DNA of 7,981 bases from Actinomycetes bacterium (GTDB lineage: Bacteria > Actinomycetota > Coriobacteriia > Coriobacteriales > Coriobacteriaceae). Each line of letters starts with the position of its first letter. Position 1 is the first letter of the stretch. The position numbers were made by a program, and so were the translations under genes. Positions 1 to 6,715 of this stretch are shown here, piece by piece. The notes beneath the pieces were generated by a model. The model saw only the letters and a list, made by a program, of their open reading frames with translations, did no database searches and was not told where the DNA came from. The stretch is taken from the NCBI GenBank assembly GCA_023441725.1, contig JAEZNV010000121.1, positions 1 to 7,981 on the forward strand, given 5' to 3'.

Positions 1-1531
1 CGCGAATCGCGTCGAGCAGGCGGGCGGCGTTGCCCAACCCGTGCGCCACGGCGACGCGCGCCTTGGTGCCATCGATATCGGCCACGGCTTCCTTCCAGCC
101 GTCCAGGCCGCGCACATCGGTAAAGAAGTCGGCATCGGGGTTCTTGCCCGTCACCAGGTAATAGGCCGAGCGCACGGCGGCCTCCATCACGCCGCCCGTG
201 GCGCCAAAGATCACACCTGCGCCCGTGCCAAAGCCCAGCGGCGTATCGAGCGGCTCCTCGACCAGCGTATCCACGCTCACGTGGTTCGCGCGGATCATGC
301 GCACCATCTCGCGCACCGTCAGCGCAACGTCAACGTCGGGCGTACCGTCCTCGCCCACCATGCTCGGCAGCGCGCACTCGGCCTTCTTGGCCGTGCACGG
401 CATCACGGACACCACAAACAGGCGCTCGGGCTCCACGCCCAGCACCTTGGCGCAGTAGGTCTTGGCGATGGCGCCGAACATCTGCTGCGGCGACTTTGAC
501 GTGGACAGGCTGTCGACAAACTCGGGGTAACGTGCCTTCACAAAGCGTACCCAGCCCGGGCAGCAGCTCGTAAACATGGGCCAACCGCGGCTGTCGTCCT
601 CGCCCTTGGCGGCCTTACCCAGGCGCTCGAGCAGTTCGGAGCCCTCTTCCATAATGGTGAGATCGGCCGAGAAATCGGTATCGAACACGTACTCAAAGCC
701 CACGCGGCGCAGCGCACAGGCCAGGCGCTCGACAGTAGCCTCCTCGCGCGGAATGCCGAGCTCCTCGCCCCAGGCGCTACGCACGGCCGGCGCAATCTGC
801 ACCAGCACGATCTTGTCGGGATCGGCGATGGCATCGAACACGGTCTCGGTATCGTCACGCTCGCGCAGGGCGCCCGTCGGGCAATGCGTGATGCACTGGC
901 CGCACGCGACGCAATCGGTCTTGCCGATCGGCGCACGCCCGCGGGTGCCCACGGCGGTATGCGTGGCGCGGTTGGTCAGATCCCAAATCCCTAAGCCCTG
1001 CACGCTCTCGCACACCTTGATGCAGCGCATGCATTTGATGCACTTGTCGTTATCGCGGATGATGGGGAAATCGAAATCCCAGCCCTCGCGCGCCAGGTGC
1101 TGCTCGTACGGCAGATAGAAGATGCCCAGGTCGTTGGCGATGGTCTGCAGGTTGCAGTTACCACCGCGCACGCAGCTCGTACAGCGCGAGTCGTGCTGGG
1201 ACAGCAGCAGCTGCACGTTGGTGCGACGCGCCTCGCGGGCCTTGGGGCTGTTAGTGTGGACCACCATGCCGTCGAGCACGTAGTTGTTGCAGGCGGCAAC
1301 CAGCTGGTCGCAGCCCTCAACCTCGACCACGCACACGCGGCAACCGCCGATCTCGTTTAGATCGCGCAGGTAGCACAGGGTGGGAATCTGGATGCCGGCG
1401 GACTTGGCCGCGTCCAGGATCGTGGTGTGCTCGGGTACCATGACCTCGCAATTATCGATAGTGAGCTTGACCATATTGAGTGCTCCGCTTTCGGTGTTGT
1501 CGCTGACAGTGGGGTTGTTGGGCTCTACCAT
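1..1531 (-). CDS. [FeFe]-hydrogenase catalytic subunit (group A, NuoG-like N-terminus), 3' end cut by window
   Basis: Catalyses reversible H2 oxidation/proton reduction in the cytoplasm. I translated 510 residues; no stop occurs before the edge. In order I see: a 2Fe-2S ferredoxin domain (Cys53, 64, 67, 81); a His-Cys3 4Fe-4S site (His113, Cys117, 120, 126); two 4Fe-4S ferredoxin motifs (Cys164/167/170/174 and Cys207/210/213/217); then the H-cluster domain with TSCCPGW (Cys323 as proton relay, Cys324 as cluster ligand) and MPCTAKKAE (Cys379). The third H-cluster motif, with the last two cysteine ligands, should lie just past the edge. This is the layout of clostridial CpI-type (M3) enzymes, usually about 570-600 residues. 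The start at ATG 1531 is backed by GGAGGGAGGA 7 bases upstream and overlaps the preceding gene by 7 bases. ATG 1474 (residue 20, MVKLTIDN) also has a GGAG and sits where homologues usually begin. NuoG or formate dehydrogenase is excluded by the H-cluster motifs. Confidence 0.95.
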   Translation of the reverse strand, partial: MVEPNNPTVSDNTESGALNMVKLTIDNCEVMVPEHTTILDAAKSAGIQIPTLCYLRDLNEIGGCRVCVVEVEGCDQLVAACNNYVLDGMVVHTNSPKAREARRTNVQLLLSQHDSRCTSCVRGGNCNLQTIANDLGIFYLPYEQHLAREGWDFDFPIIRDNDKCIKCMRCIKVCESVQGLGIWDLTNRATHTAVGTRGRAPIGKTDCVACGQCITHCPTGALRERDDTETVFDAIADPDKIVLVQIAPAVRSAWGEELGIPREEATVERLACALRRVGFEYVFDTDFSADLTIMEEGSELLERLGKAAKGEDDSRGWPMFTSCCPGWVRFVKARYPEFVDSLSTSKSPQQMFGAIAKTYCAKVLGVEPERLFVVSVMPCTAKKAECALPSMVGEDGTPDVDVALTVREMVRMIRANHVSVDTLVEEPLDTPLGFGTGAGVIFGATGGVMEAAVRSAYYLVTGKNPDADFFTDVRGLDGWKEAVADIDGTKARVAVAHGLGNAARLLDAIR

Positions 1532-3357
1532 TCCAGGTTCCTCCCTCCGCGGAACGCGCCAAAGCCAAAGTGGTCGCAACGCAGGCAGCGGCTTGCCTCC
1601 TGGCGTGCCTCCTCCTCGGTAAGGCCCTGCTCGACCAGATTCCAATCGTGGATGCGCTCGCCGGCCTCGCGCTCGCCCAGCTCGCAGCGGCCGCACTCGT
1701 GCTTGCCCTTAAACTGCACGGTCGGCAGCTCAACGTCGAGCTTGATCTTGTGGTCAAAGCCCAGGTAGCGGTCGATATTTGCCGAAGCAACGCGGCCGGC
1801 GTTGATGGCCCGGATGACGGTGGCGGGACCGGTCTGGCAGTCACCGCCGCTAAAGAGGCCGTCGAAGTTAGGCACGGCGCCGTCCGAATCGGTGACGACG
1901 CAGCCCCACTTGCAGGCGATGCCCATCTCCTCAAACGGCTTGGAATCGATGTCCTGACCAATGGCAACAAACACGCGCTCGCAGGGAATGACGCGCTCGG
2001 GCGTCGCGGCGGCACGCGGGGCCGGGCGCCCACGACGGGGCTCGCCGATAATCTGCGGCTGCACGCGCAGACCACTCACGCGACCATCTTCGCCCGTCTC
2101 AATAGCGAGCGGTGCGGTGAGCTCAAGAACCTCGCAGCCCTCGGCCTGGGCGCCGGCAATCTCGGCATCCTGGGCCGTCATGTCGCAGATGCGACGGCGG
2201 TAGACGATGCTCACCTTTTCGGCACCGCAGCGCACGGCAGAGCGCGCCACGTCCATGGCCACGTTGCCGCCGCCGATGACGCACACGCGCTGACCGCTCA
2301 GGTCGGGCAGCTCGTCGTCGCCGATGGCGCGCAGCATCTTGACGGCCGACTCCACGCCGGGCGCCTCTTCGCCCGGAAGGCCGAGCTTCTTATCGCTGTG
2401 GGCACCAATGGCCAGGTAGACGGCATCGAACTCGTCGCGCAGGCGGGCAAGCTCCTCGCCATTGACGGAGTGGTCGAGTTCCACGTTGATGCCGGCGCTC
2501 AAGATCCAGTCGATCTCGGCCTGCAGGCGCTCGCGCGGCAGACGGTAGCTGGGAATGCCATAGCGCAGCATGCCGCCCAGGTGGTGGCGCTGCTCAAAGA
2601 TGGTCACCTTATGGCCCATCACGGCCAGGTAGTAGGCACAGGAAAGGCCGGCCGGGCCGCCGCCGATCACGGCGATGCGCTTGCCGGTGTTGTCGGCCAC
2701 GCTGGGCTTGTAATCGTTGAGGTCGCTGTGCTCAACGGCAAAACGCTTGAGGGCGAGGATGTTCATGGGATCGTCGACCATGCCGCGACGGCAGTGCATC
2801 TCACAGGGATGCTCGCACACCAGGCCGCAAACGAGCGGCAGCGGGTTGTTCTTGCGGATGACCTTGACGGCATCGGCATAGCGGCCGGCCTCGACCAGCG
2901 AAATGTAACCAGGAATGTCGACGTGCGCCGGGCAGCCCGAGACGCACGGGACGCGGGCCTCGCGGTCAAAGCCACAGGAGTGCTCGCGGATATGGTGCTC
3001 AAAGTCGTCGCGGAAACCGCGGATAGCCGTAAGCGCCATGGCGCCGGCCTCGTAACCGATGGCGCAGTCGCTCGAAAGATAGATGGTGCGGGCGGTGCGC
3101 TCGATCAAGTTGAGCGTGGACTCGTCGGCGCGGCCCTCGAGCACATCGGCGAGCAGGTCGCTCAGCGCGCTCAGGCCCACACGGCAGGGCGTGCACTTGC
3201 CGCAGCTCTGGGTGGAGCACAGGTTGACGAGCGCTGCCGTAAACTCAACGGGACACGGGGCGAGCGAACTCACCGCCAGACGACGTCCGAGCGCATCGTG
3301 CAGGTCGTCCATGACAGCCTGAGCGTGGCTGCGTTCCATTACGTGCAGTCGTGCCAT
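1525..3357 (-). CDS. NuoF-type 4Fe-4S domain fused to GltD/NfnB-like NAD(P)H oxidoreductase (hydrogenase partner)
   Basis: Predicted 610-residue iron-sulfur flavoprotein that passes electrons between NAD(P)(H) and the hydrogenase encoded next. Residues 1-125 match only the C-terminal 4Fe-4S domain of NuoF/HydB (SCGKCTPC with Cys52, 55, 58, and Cys98). Residues 130-200 are the GltD N-terminal cluster domain (Cys138, 142, then Cys177, 181, 185, 189). An FAD Rossmann motif, IGGGPAGLSC, lies at 231-240 and an NAD(P) Rossmann motif, IGGGNVAMDVA, at 361-371. A GGD motif that closes the FAD site lies at 504-506. The tail carries two CxxC pairs (555/558, 591/594). GltD alone is about 470 residues, so both ends are additions. 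The FMN/NADH and SLBB domains of NuoF are missing, and there is no room for them upstream. I chose ATG 3357 because GAGGGG sits 5 bases before it; ATG 3372 has no such site. The stop overlaps the hydrogenase start, implying translational coupling. Databases may call it glutamate synthase beta subunit; the neighbour argues against glutamate synthesis as its direct job. Confidence 0.9.
   Translation of the reverse strand: MARLHVMERSHAQAVMDDLHDALGRRLAVSSLAPCPVEFTAALVNLCSTQSCGKCTPCRVGLSALSDLLADVLEGRADESTLNLIERTARTIYLSSDCAIGYEAGAMALTAIRGFRDDFEHHIREHSCGFDREARVPCVSGCPAHVDIPGYISLVEAGRYADAVKVIRKNNPLPLVCGLVCEHPCEMHCRRGMVDDPMNILALKRFAVEHSDLNDYKPSVADNTGKRIAVIGGGPAGLSCAYYLAVMGHKVTIFEQRHHLGGMLRYGIPSYRLPRERLQAEIDWILSAGINVELDHSVNGEELARLRDEFDAVYLAIGAHSDKKLGLPGEEAPGVESAVKMLRAIGDDELPDLSGQRVCVIGGGNVAMDVARSAVRCGAEKVSIVYRRRICDMTAQDAEIAGAQAEGCEVLELTAPLAIETGEDGRVSGLRVQPQIIGEPRRGRPAPRAAATPERVIPCERVFVAIGQDIDSKPFEEMGIACKWGCVVTDSDGAVPNFDGLFSGGDCQTGPATVIRAINAGRVASANIDRYLGFDHKIKLDVELPTVQFKGKHECGRCELGEREAGERIHDWNLVEQGLTEEEARQEASRCLRCDHFGFGAFRGGRNLEW
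1539..1548 (-). promoter_or_regulatory. Ribosome binding site of the hydrogenase gene
   Basis: The minus strand reads GGAGGGAGGA, 7 bases before ATG 1531, and lies inside the last codons of the upstream oxidoreductase gene. It supports the overlapping start and coupled translation of the two subunits. A second, weaker GGAG lies 8 bases before the internal ATG at 1474, so both starts could be used. Confidence 0.7.
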
Positions 3358-3362
3358 AAGAT

Positions 3363-3368
3363 CCCCTC
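3363..3368 (-). promoter_or_regulatory. Ribosome binding site deciding the oxidoreductase start
   Basis: The minus strand reads GAGGGG, 5 bases before ATG 3357. The alternative ATG at 3372 is preceded by a C-rich stretch with no Shine-Dalgarno match, so the shorter 610-residue protein is preferred over the 615-residue one. Confidence 0.6.
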
Positions 3369-3469
3369 TCATGCGGCAGCCCGGAGGCGAGGCCGGGCGA
3401 AGTTGCTACACGCACAACACTGACCTATAAAGTTGTTAGGCCTCCACGCAGTTCGGCAGGCGGTATGAA

Positions 3470-3491
3470 ATGTCACCCTCGGCGGTGAAAT
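3470..3491. promoter_or_regulatory. Imperfect palindrome upstream of the hydrogenase operon, possible operator
   Basis: Half-sites ATGTCACC and GGTGAAAT are inverse complements at 7 of 8 positions, around a 6-base centre. The site lies about 113 bases before the oxidoreductase start, next to the AT-rich stretch at roughly 3490-3543 that is the likely promoter region. I do not recognise the motif as a known Rex, FNR or NrdR site, and I saw no convincing -35/-10 pair. A palindrome this short can arise by chance. Confidence 0.25.
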
Positions 3492-3543
3492 AGAACATTA
3501 CCGCAGATAAATGCCATATTTGATAAAACGCGTTACCAAACGA

Positions 3544-3581
3544 CAATGCCCCGCCCACGCAATCACGTGGACGGGGCATTG
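3544..3581 (-). terminator. Hairpin terminator after the PTS/GH4 operon
   Basis: An inverted repeat with 10 perfect outer pairs (CAATGCCCCG/CGGGGCATTG), one mismatch, 5 further pairs (CCACG/CGTGG) and a 6-base loop. It starts 33 bases past the GH4 stop codon. On the minus strand the stem is followed by TCGTTTGG, a poor T-tract, so termination may be partial or may depend on the very stable stem. It separates the PTS operon from the hydrogenase operon, though leaky read-through is possible. No gene on the plus strand would need it. Confidence 0.75.
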
Positions 3582-3613
3582 CTCATGGTATGCGGTCAGC
3601 GACCCTGTTGCTT

Positions 3614-4996
3614 TTACTTAAGCTCGGGCCAGTAACCCTTGTTGGCCTCGATCATGTCGTCGAGAACCTCCTTGGCGACCTTCATCGACGGCACGGTCTT
3701 GTTGAGCGTAAAGGCCTTGAGCGCCTTCTCGTACGAACCCTCGATCGTAGCCTCGACCACGAGCTTCTCGGAGTTCAGCTGCTGCATCATGAGGCCCTGC
3801 TGGAACAGCGGAATGTTGTCGCGGCTGATGACCTCGGGGCCGTTCTTGCCAATGTAGGCAGGCAGCTCGACCATGGCGTCGTAGGGCATGTTGGGGATGG
3901 CGCCCTTGTTCTCGCAAATGACCAGGAAGCGCTGCTTGGTGTCGTTCTTCAGAGCGATAGCCAGATCGGCAATCCAGTCGCCGTGGCTGCCCGCATAAAA
4001 CGTGCTCTCGTCAATCTCGCCCGTCTTCTCGTAGTGGTCGATACCATCAAAGAGGTTCTTCTCACGCGTCTCCTCAACCTCATTTGCACGGGTGCGCTCG
4101 GGGTTGGAATGCTCGACGAACTCCTTCTGCTGCAGGTAGTAGTTCAGATACGTGTTGGGCAGGTACTCCGGGAAGCACTCCATGATCTCGTACTCGCCCT
4201 TCCAGACGTAGTACCAGCTGCCCTTGGTGTGGCGGTTCTGCTCGGGGTGCTCGTCGGCGGTCTCCTCGGGCTTCTTTGCCATGAGCGAGCCCATGCCCTT
4301 GAGGTAGGAGTCGGGCAGCAGAATCTCATGCTCCTTGATGTATTCGCGCAGCTGCGGGAGCACCTCCTCGCCCTTGTGGCGAATCGAGGTGAACCAACCA
4401 AAGTGGTTGAGGCCAAAGTAATCGTACTCGACATCCTTCTTGTCGATATCGAGCGCGGCGCAAACCACGTCGATAATCGCGATCGGCATGTCGCAGATGT
4501 TGATGATGCGAGCGTTGGGACGCAGCACGCGGCAGCCCTCGGAAACGATGGCGGCAGGGTTGGAGTAGTTGAGAATCCAGTAGTCCTTCTTGGCGTACTT
4601 CTCAACGTCATCGATCAGCTCGACCATGGGGAAGATGGTGCGCATGCCGTAGGCAAGACCGCCGCAACCGCAAGTCTCCTGACCCACGCAGCCGTGACGC
4701 AGCGGAATCTTCTCGTCCTGCTCGCGCATGGCGTAGCCGCCCACGCGCATCTGGGCAAACACGAAGCTCGCGTCGGTAAAAGCCGTCTCCTTGTCGGTGG
4801 TCACCGTGAGCTTGATGTCCAGGCCGAGGTCCTCGTGCAAAATCCAGTCCACGAGCACGCCGACCTTGCGCTGGCGCTCCTCGTTGATGTCGTACAGACG
4901 AATCTCGTCAACGTCGAGCTCGTCCTTGCGCAGGGCGATGGACTTGACGATGCCGGGGGTAAAGGTGGATCCGCCACCACACAGAGTAATGATCAT
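3614..4996 (-). CDS. 6-phospho-alpha-glucosidase, glycoside hydrolase family 4
   Basis: Cytoplasmic enzyme that hydrolyses PTS-imported 6-phospho-alpha-glucosides (maltose 6-phosphate type) to glucose 6-phosphate and a sugar. GH4 enzymes do this by an NAD+- and Mn2+-dependent oxidation-elimination mechanism. The 460-residue protein begins with an NAD-binding GGGSTFTPG at 7-15. It has VGQETCG at 104-110 and NYSNPAA at 143-149. CDMP at 168-171 supplies the metal-ligand cysteine and is the signature of alpha- rather than beta-specific (CNVP) 6-phosphoglucosidases. GLNHFGW at 195-201 supplies the metal-binding histidine, His198. The NTYLNYY segment at 281-287 matches the region holding the catalytic tyrosine. 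It closely resembles Bacillus GlvA and fusobacterial MalH as I remember them, with some 20 extra residues around 230-275. ATG 4996 follows AAGGAG by 9 bases and lies 3 bases after the EIIBC stop, so translation is probably coupled. The exact disaccharide cannot be read from sequence. Confidence 0.93.
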   Translation of the reverse strand: MIITLCGGGSTFTPGIVKSIALRKDELDVDEIRLYDINEERQRKVGVLVDWILHEDLGLDIKLTVTTDKETAFTDASFVFAQMRVGGYAMREQDEKIPLRHGCVGQETCGCGGLAYGMRTIFPMVELIDDVEKYAKKDYWILNYSNPAAIVSEGCRVLRPNARIINICDMPIAIIDVVCAALDIDKKDVEYDYFGLNHFGWFTSIRHKGEEVLPQLREYIKEHEILLPDSYLKGMGSLMAKKPEETADEHPEQNRHTKGSWYYVWKGEYEIMECFPEYLPNTYLNYYLQQKEFVEHSNPERTRANEVEETREKNLFDGIDHYEKTGEIDESTFYAGSHGDWIADLAIALKNDTKQRFLVICENKGAIPNMPYDAMVELPAYIGKNGPEVISRDNIPLFQQGLMMQQLNSEKLVVEATIEGSYEKALKAFTLNKTVPSMKVAKEVLDDMIEANKGYWPELK

Positions 4997-4999
4997 TGT

Positions 5000-6616
5000 T
5001 TACTGCTCCTTCTCAATTGCGTTTTCGACCTTGTCGCGCATCTCGGCGACCTTCATGCCAAAGATGATCTGGATATTATTGCCGTTGCGGTTGATGCCGC
5101 TGTTGGGCACGTGGTTGATGAGGTCCTCATTGATGAGGTCCGGGTTCTTAACGTTCACGCGAAGACGCGTAAAGCAGTTCTCGAGCTCCTCGATGTTGTC
5201 CTTGCCGCCAAGACCTGCGACCAGGTCGGCAATACCTGCATCGACGCCCTCTGCGGGAGCCGCGGCAACGGCGCCCTGCTTCACTGCGACAGACGCGGCG
5301 GCCTCGCCCTCGGCAACGGACTCGGCGAGCTCGGACTCCTCCTCGCGGCCAGGCGTGTGGAGGTTGAGCTTCTTGATAAGGAAGGTGAAGAGGAAGAAGT
5401 ACAGCGCGGCGTTGACGACTCCAAGCACCAGCATAACCGGCCAGTTGGTCTTATCGACGCCCAGGACCAGGTTGGAGACCACGATGTTGATGATGCCGCC
5501 TGCAGTCGAAGCGGGCACGGAGAGGACCTTGAGCAGGACCAGGAAGATGCCGGAAAGAACCGAGTGAACGACAAAGAGCACGGGAGCGGCAAAGACAAAG
5601 AGAAAGTCCATGGGCTCGGTCACGCAGGAGAGCACGGCGGTGATGATCAGCGGGATGATAACGGCCTTGGTCTTATCCTTGTTCCCCTTGTAGGCGGTGA
5701 CGATAAAGGCGAGGCCGATGCCGATGTAGGGCCACAGATTGTTGAAGGTGTAGCTGTTGAAGTAGGTGCTATCGGAGAAGGGCTGACCCGTCATTGCCAT
5801 CTCGGCAACACGGATGGGATAGGCGCCGGCGATAACCTGACCACCCAGCGTAAGGGTGCCACCCACATCGGAGAACTGGAACGGGGTGTAGATGAGGTGG
5901 TGCAGACCGGTGGGAACGAGCAGCTTGTTGAGCATGCCGTAGATAAACAGACCGATGTTGCCCGACTCCTTAATGATGCCGGCAACGGAGGAGATGGCAC
6001 CCTGAACCGGAGGCCAAACGATGCAGAAGCCAGCGCCCATGATCCAGGAGATGATGATCATGATCAGGAACGGAAAGCGAACGCCCGAGAACATCGAAAG
6101 GGCAATGGGGAACTGCTTGTTCGAGTACTTGTTGAACACGGCGCCGGTGATGCAACCAAGAATGATGCCGCCAAACACGCCGGTATCGAGCACCTGAATG
6201 CCCATAACGGTGGCCTGGCCGGTTCCGGTAAGACCGAGCATGCCGCTCGCATCGGCAAGAGAGCCGGTGGCGTTGAGCACGATGTTGTTAGCCTGCAGGA
6301 ACAGGAAGAACGACATCAGGGCGATCAACGAAGCATGGCCCTTGTTCTTCTTTGCCATGGCGCCGGCGATGCCCACGCAGAACAGAATCGAGAGGTTGTT
6401 GATGATAAACATCAGCGACTGGTAGACAACGGCGCCCACAAGCTGGAACGGACCGGAGCCCAGTACGGGGACCAAAGCGCAGATGGTCTTGTTGGTCAGA
6501 ATGATGCCCACGATGAGCAGGATGCCGGCAACCGAGAGATACATCATCGGCTGAACGATCGACTTCGCGAACACCTCCAACGGCGCTTTGAAATTGAACT
6601 TCTTTTTTGCGGTCAT
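5000..6616 (-). CDS. PTS EIIBC permease, glucose/glucoside family (alpha-glucoside type)
   Basis: Inner-membrane transporter that imports and phosphorylates an alpha-glucoside at the expense of PEP via HPr and EIIA. The 538-residue protein has an EIIC domain at about 15-415 with many hydrophobic segments, a conserved VPTGLHHLIYTPF loop at 234-246, and the substrate-site motif CVTEPMDF at 331-338. An Ala/Glu/Val-rich linker follows at 421-465. The EIIB domain comes next, with the phosphorylated Cys481 in ENCFTRLR. No EIIA domain is present; the separate EIIA gene two positions upstream fills this gap. The resemblance to MalX/AglA-type proteins and the adjoining GH4 alpha-enzyme favour maltose or a related alpha-glucoside over glucose itself. 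I start at ATG 6616 because AGGGGAG lies 7 bases before it; an in-frame TTG at 6643 would add 9 residues but overlaps that ribosome binding site. Confidence 0.93.
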   Translation of the reverse strand: MTAKKKFNFKAPLEVFAKSIVQPMMYLSVAGILLIVGIILTNKTICALVPVLGSGPFQLVGAVVYQSLMFIINNLSILFCVGIAGAMAKKNKGHASLIALMSFFLFLQANNIVLNATGSLADASGMLGLTGTGQATVMGIQVLDTGVFGGIILGCITGAVFNKYSNKQFPIALSMFSGVRFPFLIMIIISWIMGAGFCIVWPPVQGAISSVAGIIKESGNIGLFIYGMLNKLLVPTGLHHLIYTPFQFSDVGGTLTLGGQVIAGAYPIRVAEMAMTGQPFSDSTYFNSYTFNNLWPYIGIGLAFIVTAYKGNKDKTKAVIIPLIITAVLSCVTEPMDFLFVFAAPVLFVVHSVLSGIFLVLLKVLSVPASTAGGIINIVVSNLVLGVDKTNWPVMLVLGVVNAALYFFLFTFLIKKLNLHTPGREEESELAESVAEGEAAASVAVKQGAVAAAPAEGVDAGIADLVAGLGGKDNIEELENCFTRLRVNVKNPDLINEDLINHVPNSGINRNGNNIQIIFGMKVAEMRDKVENAIEKEQ

Positions 6617-6623
6617 AGCGGTA

Positions 6624-6633
6624 CTCCCCTTCC
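6624..6633 (-). promoter_or_regulatory. Ribosome binding site deciding the EIIBC start
   Basis: The minus strand reads GGAAGGGGAG, with 7 bases to ATG 6616. It fixes the start there, rather than at the upstream TTG 6643. Confidence 0.75.
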
Positions 6634-6655
6634 TTTTCCGCAAATTAAGACAGAT

Positions 6656-6708
6656 GTGCCCTGGACAAGACCGTGAGCCTTGCCTTATATCAATCGATGT
6701 GTGGGCAC
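6656..6708 (-). promoter_or_regulatory. Nested inverted repeats in the EIIBC leader, possible RNA regulatory element
   Basis: In the 99-base gap between the antiterminator stop and the EIIBC start, an outer 6-base repeat (GTGCCC/GGGCAC; 6703-6708 with 6656-6661) encloses an inner hairpin. On the minus strand the inner stem is GGCAAG pairing with CTTGTCC with one bulge (6679-6684 with 6663-6669), around a 9-base loop. The 3' sides of the two stems are one base apart, and an asymmetric loop of 18 bases lies on the 5' side. There is no T-tract, so it is not an ordinary terminator. A GATTG (6691-6695) followed by GGCAAG resembles parts of the RNA target bound by BglG/LicT proteins, but the spacing is too short for a standard site. 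Confidence 0.3.
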
Positions 6709-6715
6709 GTTATGC

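Noticed and set aside
41..1118. Several short frames on both strands inside the hydrogenase region
   Set aside because: The frame running minus from 1531 to the edge encodes all expected hydrogenase motifs without interruption, so the others are shadows.
1525..3357. Simple annotation as glutamate synthase small subunit (GltD)
   Set aside because: The NuoF-type cluster domain at the N-terminus, the cysteine tail, and the overlap with a hydrogenase gene rather than gltB point to hydrogenase electron transfer instead.
1570..3423. Plus-strand open frame of 617 codons opposite the oxidoreductase gene
   Set aside because: It is antisense to the clear NuoF/GltD fusion, with Ala/Val/Gly/His-rich composition and no motif. 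Treated as a codon-bias shadow.
3590..6676. Plus-strand open frame of 1028 codons opposite the GH4 and EIIBC genes
   Set aside because: It lies entirely antisense to two confidently identified genes. Its translation is low-complexity, rich in Val, Leu, His, Asp, Asn and Gly, with no recognisable domain. This is the expected shadow of GC-biased codons on the other strand.
6663..6684. Hairpin before EIIBC as a rho-independent terminator
   Set aside because: The stem is short and bulged, and no run of T follows on the minus strand. Kept only as a possible regulatory structure.
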